From: a bacterium
Lineage (GTDB): Bacteria > Patescibacteriota > Minisyncoccia > Minisyncoccales > UBA1441
DNA: 38,384 nucleotides
Assembly (NCBI GenBank): GCA_029559515.1
Contig: JAKQBO010000009.1
Span: 1-38,384, forward strand
Direction of reading: 5' to 3'
Position numbers and translations under genes: made by a program. The notes under the pieces were generated by a model that ran no database searches, was not told the DNA's origin, and worked only from the letters and a program-made list of their open reading frames with translations. Each line of letters opens with the position of its first letter. Within the stretch, counting starts at the first letter, position 1. Positions 16,695 to 24,692 of this stretch are shown here, in pieces.

Positions 16695-18509
16695 ATGTTA
16701 GATAAAATTAAGAAAAAACTTACCAAGGGAAGTAAGCCCGAGACTACCGGGGCCGGCAGTAGATTTGTCACCCTCCATGATTTAATTGCGCCTCCCTCGA
16801 TTCAAGTTAATCAGAACAGTATTGATTTAAGGGGGCGGCTAATTCGGACTATGTTTGTCTTCTCTTATCCCCGCTATCTGTCGGTTGGTTGGCTAACCCC
16901 GATTATTAACATGAATCGGCCGATAACAATCTCCTTTTTCTTTCACCCCGTTGAAACAGCCCCTATTCTTAAGAAACTCAGGAAAAAGACAACTGAAATC
17001 CAAGCCGAATTAATGGAACGCGAAGAGAAGGGCCTGGTCCGTGATCCGGAGCTAGAAACTGCCTTTCAGGATGTAGAAGATCTCCGCGACAAGTTGCGCA
17101 CTGCTCAGGAAAAAATGTTTCAGGTTGGTATTTACTTCGCCATTATGGGGAACAACGAAGAAGAGCTGCGCGATACCGAGGTGGAAATTCGTTCTATCTT
17201 AGAGTCCCGACTGGTTTACACCAAGCCAGCTTCCTTCCAACAAAAAGATGGGTTTTTAACTTGTTCGCCCTATGGTCTTGACGAGCTAATGATCCACACC
17301 CCTATGAATACCTCTCCCCTTTCCAGTGTTTTTCCTTTTGTTTCATTTGACTTGAGTTCTAATGAGGGCATTCTCTATGGTATTAATAAACATAATAATT
17401 CCCTAGTGCTTTTTGATCGCTTTTCACTGGAGAACGCTAACATGGTGATCTTTGGAAAATCAGGCGGCGGAAAAAGTTATGCCGCGAAACTAGAAATTCT
17501 GAGACTGATGATGGAAGGGATAGACGTAGTGATCGTGGATCCGGAGAATGAATATGAGTTTTTGAGCGATGCAGCTGATGGTTCTTTTGTCAAAGTCTCT
17601 CTTAACTCGACTAGCCACCTTAATCCCTTTGATTTACCTAAGATCGGAGTAGATGAAAAACCAGAAGACGCCCTGCGACGCAATGTTGTTGAGCTGGTCG
17701 GCCTATTTAGAATTATGTTGGGCGGACTGACACCCGAAGAAGATGCCATCATTGACCAGGCAATTGTTGAGACTTACGCCGCTAAAGACATTACGCCCGA
17801 TAACAACTTTGACAGAGCTCAGCCTCCCCTAATGAATGATTTCCAGGCTGTTTTAGAGAGCATGGAGGGGGCCGAGTCTCTCAGCCAGAGAACGCGTAAA
17901 TTTACCCGGGGCAGCTATGCCAATTTCTTTAATAACTACACCAATGTCGACATTGATCGCCATTTGGTTGTTTTTGGCATTCGTGATATGGAAGACGAAC
18001 TACGGCCCATGGCGATGTATATCATTCTCCACCACATCTGGAATGAAATAAGAGGAGAGTTAAAGAAAAGAGTTGTGGTCATTGACGAGGCCTGGGTGGT
18101 GATGCAGTCCCCAGATGGAGCTTCATTTCTTTTTGGGATGGCGAAGCGGGCCAGAAAGTACTGGCTTGGCCTGACAACTATTACCCAAGATGTCAATGAC
18201 TTTCTGGGCTCTCCTTATGGGGTGCCGATTCTCAACAACTCCTCCCTCCAGCTACTCATGAAACAGTCGCCGGCTTCAATTGATATTCTAGTTAAAACCT
18301 TTGCCTTAACTCTGAGCGAAAAACATCTAGTACTATCAAGTAATGTTGGCGAAGGGCTCTTCTTCGCCGGATCAAAGAGAGTCGCAGTTCAGGTTGTTGC
18401 TTCATACGCTGAAGACCAGATCATTACTAGCGACCCAGAGGAGGTAATTAAAATTAAAGAAGCGCAACGCGCTCGCAGGAGAGATGAGTTTATTAGGGGG
18501 TGGCGCTAA
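16695..18509 (+). CDS. VirB4/TraC-family T4SS ATPase
   Basis: Walker A VIFGKSGGGKSYAAKLEILR; VDPENEYEFL; Walker B KKRVVVIDEAWVVMQSPDGASFL; start taken as MLDKIKK. Confidence 0.92.
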   Translation: MLDKIKKKLTKGSKPETTGAGSRFVTLHDLIAPPSIQVNQNSIDLRGRLIRTMFVFSYPRYLSVGWLTPIINMNRPITISFFFHPVETAPILKKLRKKTTEIQAELMEREEKGLVRDPELETAFQDVEDLRDKLRTAQEKMFQVGIYFAIMGNNEEELRDTEVEIRSILESRLVYTKPASFQQKDGFLTCSPYGLDELMIHTPMNTSPLSSVFPFVSFDLSSNEGILYGINKHNNSLVLFDRFSLENANMVIFGKSGGGKSYAAKLEILRLMMEGIDVVIVDPENEYEFLSDAADGSFVKVSLNSTSHLNPFDLPKIGVDEKPEDALRRNVVELVGLFRIMLGGLTPEEDAIIDQAIVETYAAKDITPDNNFDRAQPPLMNDFQAVLESMEGAESLSQRTRKFTRGSYANFFNNYTNVDIDRHLVVFGIRDMEDELRPMAMYIILHHIWNEIRGELKKRVVVIDEAWVVMQSPDGASFLFGMAKRARKYWLGLTTITQDVNDFLGSPYGVPILNNSSLQLLMKQSPASIDILVKTFALTLSEKHLVLSSNVGEGLFFAGSKRVAVQVVASYAEDQIITSDPEEVIKIKEAQRARRRDEFIRGWR

Positions 18510-19035
18510 AAAAAGCCAGGGCGGATTGGAAACATTTACTATCGACATCGCGATTATGTATATTGTCGCCTTTATTTTGGATATGGCCGGAATAATCCTG
18601 GCGGCCATAACCCTTACTATTATCCTAGCTCCGATCGCGATAATCCTTCAATGGATTTTATCTCTCTTGGGTGGTCTGATATTCACCCTCTGGATTGTGT
18701 TTGTGCGGTCACAATCATCTGCCGAAGAAACAAGCCATGAAATTCTCGAGCCAGAAATACCCCAGAAGACAGCTCCTTCTCAGGCGTCATCTCTCGATGA
18801 TTCTGCGCCAAAAAAGCTAAATCAAGCCACCGAAGTACAGCCTACAGTAACGCCGCCTAAAAAACCTCTGGGGAAAAAACCGGGGCTTATGAAAAAATCC
18901 AACCCTTCTTCTTTGTTGATGAAAAAATGGCTGAAGAGAGTTTGCCTCCCCGGGGTGGTTGAGTCAATTCCGATTGTCGGGAAAATATCCTTCACCTGGG
19001 TATTAGCAGTCTATCTTGAGCAAAAAAATGGTTAA
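18484..19035 (+). CDS. small membrane protein of the T4SS-like cluster, unknown function
   Basis: Two to three N-terminal TM helices followed by a basic/Pro-rich segment; overlaps the virB4-like 3' end; preceded by an AGGAGA SD-like motif. Confidence 0.65.
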   Translation: MSLLGGGAKKSQGGLETFTIDIAIMYIVAFILDMAGIILAAITLTIILAPIAIILQWILSLLGGLIFTLWIVFVRSQSSAEETSHEILEPEIPQKTAPSQASSLDDSAPKKLNQATEVQPTVTPPKKPLGKKPGLMKKSNPSSLLMKKWLKRVCLPGVVESIPIVGKISFTWVLAVYLEQKNG

Positions 19036-21562
19036 GATGCATTTTTTAATAAAAATTTTAATTTTTGCTTTGATTATTTGCCCGGCTAGTGTTCTGGCGG
19101 TGGAAATTCCCAGCGACGATATTGAGACCCTGCCCGAACTGGTTAACACCGTCTTTAGCGTCATATTCGGCTTGTCCGGCATAGCAATCTTCGTTGTTTT
19201 AATAATTGGCGGATTGGGCTATTTAACCGCCGGCGGATCACCGATGTTAATGGCTAAGGCCCGACAAAGGATTATTATGGGCCTGGTTGGATTTGGGTTG
19301 GTTTTTGGCGGCTACCTCATTATCGACCAAATAAATCCTGACATTTTGACCGGAATCTTTACGCCTTGGGATATCGATAACCCCGAGCCGTCCGACCCTC
19401 CAACGATACGGGAACCGGATACTGACACGTATGTCTATCAGGAGATCCCCTTCGGGACAATTTTAGAGACCAAAATATTAGCTAAAAACATAACCTGCTA
19501 TGGGGGAGAAGGGTTGGTTGACTGCCACACTGGGGAGCCGATATTAGAAGAAGAAATTGAGCGGATTATTTATATTATGGCCAAAGAATTCCCTGATATC
19601 TGGGGTGAGGCAACCAAAGAAGACGCCGAATTGGCCTACCTCTGCTACGACTTTGACGACCAGGGAAACTTTACTCAGACCGATCCAATAGGGCACAACG
19701 ACCGGCTTGACTGCATTAGGCGCGTTGTCCAGGCTTTTGAGAGAAAAAGCATGGCCTTAAACAATCAAGTCCTTGAATTAAAAAGACTAACTGAAGCATG
19801 TTCCTGCGGACAGTGTAATTGCGGAGAGTGCGCTGTCTGCGAAGACCCGGCAGAGGTTTGTGGCAACCCTGAGGAATGCGCGCCAGAGGATGAAGCCTGC
19901 TTGCTGGCTATTCAACAGTGCTGGGATTATTGGGAAAACTGTAGTCCATGCGACCCGGCCTATAATAGCACTTGCCCCTGTGGGCAATCCTGCGATGGCG
20001 ATCCATGTGGGGCTCAGCGAGCAGCCATAGACGTTATTCGCCAAAATTTAAACATGGAACAAATCGTTGGAGGACATGATCTGCTCCAAGACAACGAGCT
20101 CGTCAAAGTTTTACCCGAAGATTATGATGAGATGACCTTAATCAACCAGGTGCGCTATCTAGCTAACCGTTTTTTCCCACCCCACATTGCCAGTCTTGAA
20201 GTTGATTTAAGTTATTTAGTTAAGGTCCGGGATATGTATCGAGACCAGTGTAGCTACGGCACTCACCTTTCCCAAGCTAATTTTATGGACTTAATAGCAT
20301 CTCTGGACTCGATTCCTTATGTTGAAACAGAGGTTAACAAGTTTTGTCTTAACGGCAACGAGGCTCGCTGGGGAGAGAGTTGCCCCGAGGAGCAACAAGT
20401 CAGAACAGATTACTGGTGCCACGAATTCAACTGCACCGACTGCGAAGAAGAAGGCGAAGCAAAGCTAGCTTGCGGTGTTTGCAATCTTGACGTTTTAGAA
20501 AAAGGGACTGAGGTGCCTTTTGCTCGGGCCGGTGAAGACAATGTTTCTTACAAGTGTTCCCAATACTATATTAACCAACAAGATGGAGAATTAGACCGGG
20601 AAGCCGACGACGAGCTTGGCATTATGTGCCGTATTCAATCAGATGGCGAACGCTGCCAGGAATCAACCGGCAATCCGGTAACCTTCTACTGTCCTCAGCC
20701 TGAAAGCAATGTTCCGGTCGAAACAACCGAACTAGTCTTAACTCGAGAATTCAACATTGATCACGATGTAGTCAATGGTTACCGAGCTGGCTATATTGAG
20801 CTGGGCCAATTGATTGACAGCAGCCGAGCCTATATCGATGCAATCAGAGCCCCCTTGGTGGGGATGGTTCGGAACGGCGTTCCTAGAATTACCTGTCCTT
20901 CTTTTGATAAAAATGACCCGGATAACCTCTGCCTCTTGTATCTCTTGCCAACGCGATGTACCTGCAATGGCGTCATCCAGACCCAGTACGAACCAGGGGA
21001 TGAATCGCTCTGCAATATCTCTTGCGACACCTGGCACGGCTGTTTGTGTAACGCCTGTGCGGAACCCTGCGATGGCTGCTCTTGTTCAACCTGCCTGCCC
21101 ACTCTTAATCAGCCCGAGGAATATAATCCTTATCCCTGCCCCCAGACTGTTATTAATCAGAGACAAGGCGAAACCACTAATGCTTATGGATTAATCAGGG
21201 AACAGCACGATACTGTTGTTAGCTTAATTCGAGCCACTGGTTTAGCCAACAATCAGCCAAGCCGGACAGAGATGTTTAATCAGCTTCAGGACAGCCAGAA
21301 AAAGTTGCAACGATGCGTTAGTGGCTTCCAGGTTGATTATACTGAAAGAACCGTTGCCCGGGCCGTTAACTGTCGCTATTTGTTGGACAATCAAGCTTTA
21401 GATAAGTGGCAGATTAGTCCCTTTTTCGAAACGTGCTATCCTTATAACAGTGAGAGATTGACCCCTCAGCAGCGAGCTGCCTGTCAGGCTGATCGCAATA
21501 GTCAGGATTGTTTATCTGCTATTCGTAATTTAATGTTTGACTATTTCTGCCTTATAAAATAA
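19028..21562 (+). CDS. VirB2/TrbC-like pilin-type membrane protein with large cysteine-rich exodomain
   Basis: Signal-peptide-like N-terminus, TM hairpin VFSVIFGLSGIAIFVVLIIGGLGYLTAGGSPMLMAKARQRIIMGLVGFGLVFGGYLII, then about 700 aa containing roughly 50 Cys. Confidence 0.75.
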   Translation: MVKMHFLIKILIFALIICPASVLAVEIPSDDIETLPELVNTVFSVIFGLSGIAIFVVLIIGGLGYLTAGGSPMLMAKARQRIIMGLVGFGLVFGGYLIIDQINPDILTGIFTPWDIDNPEPSDPPTIREPDTDTYVYQEIPFGTILETKILAKNITCYGGEGLVDCHTGEPILEEEIERIIYIMAKEFPDIWGEATKEDAELAYLCYDFDDQGNFTQTDPIGHNDRLDCIRRVVQAFERKSMALNNQVLELKRLTEACSCGQCNCGECAVCEDPAEVCGNPEECAPEDEACLLAIQQCWDYWENCSPCDPAYNSTCPCGQSCDGDPCGAQRAAIDVIRQNLNMEQIVGGHDLLQDNELVKVLPEDYDEMTLINQVRYLANRFFPPHIASLEVDLSYLVKVRDMYRDQCSYGTHLSQANFMDLIASLDSIPYVETEVNKFCLNGNEARWGESCPEEQQVRTDYWCHEFNCTDCEEEGEAKLACGVCNLDVLEKGTEVPFARAGEDNVSYKCSQYYINQQDGELDREADDELGIMCRIQSDGERCQESTGNPVTFYCPQPESNVPVETTELVLTREFNIDHDVVNGYRAGYIELGQLIDSSRAYIDAIRAPLVGMVRNGVPRITCPSFDKNDPDNLCLLYLLPTRCTCNGVIQTQYEPGDESLCNISCDTWHGCLCNACAEPCDGCSCSTCLPTLNQPEEYNPYPCPQTVINQRQGETTNAYGLIREQHDTVVSLIRATGLANNQPSRTEMFNQLQDSQKKLQRCVSGFQVDYTERTVARAVNCRYLLDNQALDKWQISPFFETCYPYNSERLTPQQRAACQADRNSQDCLSAIRNLMFDYFCLIK

Positions 21563-21568
21563 TCAATT

Positions 21569-23053
21569 ATGCCTAAAAATATATTATTTTTTGCTTTAAC
21601 TGCCTTATTGTTTTTATCTCCATTAGTCGTAGTCGGCGACGCCCAGGTTCGTCAGTTAGAAACAACCTACCCCGACATTCCCGGGGTTGATACCATTGGA
21701 GAAGACGCTACTCTACCGCAATATCTAGAGTATATTTATTATTTCATTATTAGCTTAACTGGGATTGCCGCCTTGATTATATTGATCTGGGGCGGGTTAA
21801 TTTATTTAACCTCAGCCGGTTCGCCCAATAAAATGAAGGAGGGTATTAATCGTATTATTGGCGGACTATCCGGCGTTGCTATTATTTTATTCGCTCACCT
21901 CATTTTAACCACAATCAATCCCCATATCTTTGGCTCAATTACTCAAAAAATAGATCTTCCCGCTGAAGGATATTGCTTAAAAGGAGACCAGGTCTACTGG
22001 CGAGAAGAGTGTCCCGAGACATGGGCTCCTATAAACAATGATACTTGTCAGCAGGTAATCGGCCAAGCTCCTTATACCCACTATAACTGCTGCCGGGTTG
22101 AGAGAATCTATTGTTTCGATCAAAGCGTCAATGATTTGGCTAGAATTGGTTTTATCCCTAAGGAGATAAACTTCCGGAGCAAAGAGCCAAGAATTCACAG
22201 TGTCTTTTTCTTTGAAGAGCCCGATTACCAGGGAGATCAACAGTCTATGATAAACATGAAGAGACAGCTAAACAATGACATTTGGTGGCCGCTTAGTCAC
22301 CTCGGAATTCAGTTTATCAGATCTGTGTATCCAGTAAGGAGAAGCCCCGGGTTTGTTATCTTTCCTACTGACAATTGTTCGTATGATTTTAGCGATTTTA
22401 GTCGCAATATGCCGACTATGGCCTACTCTCGACCAACTTCTCGTTTTGACAAAGAGGCCGTTTCCATATTAAGAGTGCCCCGAGGCGAAGATGAGGATTG
22501 GTTTGATTATGTTTCGTGGGGAGGGGTGTTTTTCTCCTCCGAGGGATATCACGGAGAGTGTCAGATTATTTTTAGCGAAAGGCCTTCTATTCCCGGACAG
22601 GGCCAGAACTGTTTCCTTCCTAGACAGAATTTTCCGAATGCTCAAATTGGCAGTAGAGAGACCCCTCAGAGCGCTTACATCTTTAGACGAAACATCGCTA
22701 ATGATTTTTCAGGCCAAGTCACCTTTTGCCCTTTATTGAATTATGGATCTATAGAGGATCCCAATAATCCGGTTGAATGCCATACTGTTGAAGCTAGTGA
22801 GATTATAAGCCAAAACACAACTGACTCTATCTGGAGAATTAATGATCCGTTAGATCACTGGACGGGAGGAAGACAAGAAAACATTCTTTCTGTAAAAGTT
22901 GACGGAAAATTTCTGGTTGTTCTAAATTCTGGACTAAATTTCACAGGAAGATGTACAGTTATCGATCGAGATACCCCCAATCTAATTGGCTCATATGTTC
23001 TTGGAGACGAAAATCGTGAGATCATGTCCATCGCCATCATCCCCTTACAATAA
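21569..23053 (+). CDS. VirB2/TrbC-like pilin-type membrane protein with beta/gamma-crystallin-like exodomain
   Basis: Signal peptide, TM hairpin FIISLTGIAALIILIWGGLIYLTSAGSPNKMKEGINRIIGGLSGVAIILFAHLIL; repeated Y/F-x(n)-F/Y-x-G Greek-key-like motifs downstream. Confidence 0.7.
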   Translation: MPKNILFFALTALLFLSPLVVVGDAQVRQLETTYPDIPGVDTIGEDATLPQYLEYIYYFIISLTGIAALIILIWGGLIYLTSAGSPNKMKEGINRIIGGLSGVAIILFAHLILTTINPHIFGSITQKIDLPAEGYCLKGDQVYWREECPETWAPINNDTCQQVIGQAPYTHYNCCRVERIYCFDQSVNDLARIGFIPKEINFRSKEPRIHSVFFFEEPDYQGDQQSMINMKRQLNNDIWWPLSHLGIQFIRSVYPVRRSPGFVIFPTDNCSYDFSDFSRNMPTMAYSRPTSRFDKEAVSILRVPRGEDEDWFDYVSWGGVFFSSEGYHGECQIIFSERPSIPGQGQNCFLPRQNFPNAQIGSRETPQSAYIFRRNIANDFSGQVTFCPLLNYGSIEDPNNPVECHTVEASEIISQNTTDSIWRINDPLDHWTGGRQENILSVKVDGKFLVVLNSGLNFTGRCTVIDRDTPNLIGSYVLGDENREIMSIAIIPLQ

Positions 23054-23054
23054 T

Positions 23055-23516
23055 TCAACTAGCCGGGTAGATCACAATGTGACGCTGATGACCGCGCCCG
23101 CTGCTTTGGCTGTAGACATCCTGCCTTTCGGCCAGAGCAGAGTGAATAATCCGGCGCTCCCAAGCCCACATTGGTTTTAAAGCCTGTGGCTTTTTAGTTA
23201 AGGCAGCCTGATCAGCCGCTGTCCGGGCTAAATCCTCTAGGTATTTGGCTTTCTTTTCTTTATAATTATTAATATCCAGGTCGATAAAAAGATGGCGGCC
23301 GGTCTCTTTGGCCAAAATTTTCTTAATTAAGTTCTGAGTCTCAACTAAAGTTTCGCCTCTTTCACCGATAAAGAAAGGTGCTTCTTCAACCCAAAAAGAG
23401 ATCTTAATGGTATCTGAGTTTATCTCTTCAAACTTAATAGGTGAATCAACATCTAAAAAACTGAAAAACTTTCTGACTTTTTCCTTTATTTTTTCTGTTT
23501 CGGAGGGTCGGAACAT
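23055..23516 (-). CDS. khpB: KhpB/Jag-type RNA-binding protein (KH + R3H)
   Basis: FFIGERGETLVETQNLIKKILAKETGRHLFIDLDINNYKEKKAKYLEDLAR and PMWAWERRIIHSALAERQDVYSQSSGRGHQRHIVIYPAS; next to yidC. Confidence 0.85.
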   Translation of the reverse strand: MFRPSETEKIKEKVRKFFSFLDVDSPIKFEEINSDTIKISFWVEEAPFFIGERGETLVETQNLIKKILAKETGRHLFIDLDINNYKEKKAKYLEDLARTAADQAALTKKPQALKPMWAWERRIIHSALAERQDVYSQSSGRGHQRHIVIYPAS

Positions 23517-24193
23517 AATGACTTTTTCTTAAGATAATATTGTTGCCCAATCATAAACAGGGTGTTTATTAACCAGTATACTCCAATGACAGCGCTTAAT
23601 CTAGTTAAGACAATAAACGCAAAGGCTGGAAGAAAGTAGACCATATTCTTTTGCCAGCCGCTCTTTTTGCCCGATGTTTCGGCTGTTTTAAGCTGCCAAT
23701 ATTGGATTACCGCAACGACAACAGCCAAGATAATATTCGACTGGACTAGGTCCGGGTTACCGAGAAATGTCAGCTCGGCCGCTTCCAGAGAAGGCGTAAA
23801 AGAATAAAGGTGGCTGTTTAGAGCCAAAACACTTAAGTCTTGAAAGATTCTAAAAATAGCAATAATTATCGGCAACTGGATCAGCGGATAAACAAGGCTT
23901 GATAAAGGGCTGATGTTGTATTTTTTATACAAGGCCATTATTTTTTGAGACTGCTCCGCCGGGTCCTTTTTATATTTTTTCCTAATCTCTTTCATCTCGG
24001 CGTCAATCTTGCTCATCTTTTCTTGGGTTCGGGTGGCCTTCAATGAAATGGGAAAGGTGATCAATTTAATTATTATTGTTACCAAAATAACCGACCAGAT
24101 CAGATCCTGACCGGGAAGATAAACATAAAATAAGATCAGCAGATTAAGAATCGGCTGATAAAGTAAAACATTAAATATATCTCCAATTAACAT
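23486..24193 (-). CDS. yidC: YidC/OxaA membrane protein insertase
   Basis: WSVILVTIIIKLITFPISLKATRTQEKMSKIDAEMKEIRKKYKKDPAEQSQKIMALYKKYNISP. Confidence 0.93.
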   Translation of the reverse strand: MLIGDIFNVLLYQPILNLLILFYVYLPGQDLIWSVILVTIIIKLITFPISLKATRTQEKMSKIDAEMKEIRKKYKKDPAEQSQKIMALYKKYNISPLSSLVYPLIQLPIIIAIFRIFQDLSVLALNSHLYSFTPSLEAAELTFLGNPDLVQSNIILAVVVAVIQYWQLKTAETSGKKSGWQKNMVYFLPAFAFIVLTRLSAVIGVYWLINTLFMIGQQYYLKKKSLCSDPPKQKK

Positions 24194-24197
24194 AAAA

Positions 24198-24530
24198 TTA
24201 GGATAGTTTTAATAAAATGTTTTCCCAGTCTGCTTTCAGTTCCTGATAGCTTGATTTTTCCGAAGATCGTTTGGCAATAATTACAATATCCCCGACTGTT
24301 TTCCCTTCAAGAACTTCGCTTCTTACAATTTCCCTTATTCTCCTTTTTATTTTGTTTCGCTCGGTTGCCTTTTTGGCTACTTTTTTGCTTACAACAATCC
24401 CGACTCTTGTTTTATTTTCCTGGTTTGGACTTATCTTGACTAAAAGAAACTCTCCTCCGACCGCCTTTCCCTGTTGGTAGGTTTTTTCAAATTCTTTTTT
24501 TTTAGTCAAACGATTCGGGCGGGGTAACAT
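24198..24530 (-). CDS. rnpA: ribonuclease P protein component
   Basis: MLPRPNRLTKKKEFEKTYQQGKAVGG...RVGIVVSKKVAKKATERNKIKRRIREIVR. Confidence 0.93.
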   Translation of the reverse strand: MLPRPNRLTKKKEFEKTYQQGKAVGGEFLLVKISPNQENKTRVGIVVSKKVAKKATERNKIKRRIREIVRSEVLEGKTVGDIVIIAKRSSEKSSYQELKADWENILLKLS

Positions 24531-24622
24531 AATAACTTAACCCCTAAAGGTTATCAGTCAAAAAGTCTTTAGTCAATTAACTTTTTTTGCCCAAAGTATT
24601 AACATTTTATCCCCACCACCTC

Positions 24623-24649
24623 AAAAGCCCCACTATTAAGGGGTTTTTT
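24623..24649. terminator. terminator-like hairpin between divergent rnpA and dnaA
   Basis: AAAAGCCCCactattaaGGGGTTTTTT. Confidence 0.6.
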
Positions 24650-24674
24650 AGTAGTTCTCTTGATTTTTTAATTG

Positions 24675-24683
24675 TGGTAAAGT
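24675..24683 (+). promoter_or_regulatory. extended -10 (TGGTAAAGT), 9 nt before the dnaA ATG
   Basis: Read directly; no strong -35 visible. Confidence 0.4.
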
Positions 24684-24692
24684 GAGTACACT

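Noticed and set aside
20814-21194. 126-aa alternative-frame ORF and overlapping minus ORFs
   Set aside because: Inside the Cys-rich pilin-type CDS; no independent support.
12609-23053. Interpretation as an integrated conjugative element
   Set aside because: No relaxase, integrase, coupling protein, direct repeats or tRNA-disruption boundary visible around the cluster in this window.
22986-23180. 64-aa plus ORF spanning the junction of the last T4SS-like gene and khpB
   Set aside because: Overlaps two convergent real genes; no start context or motif.
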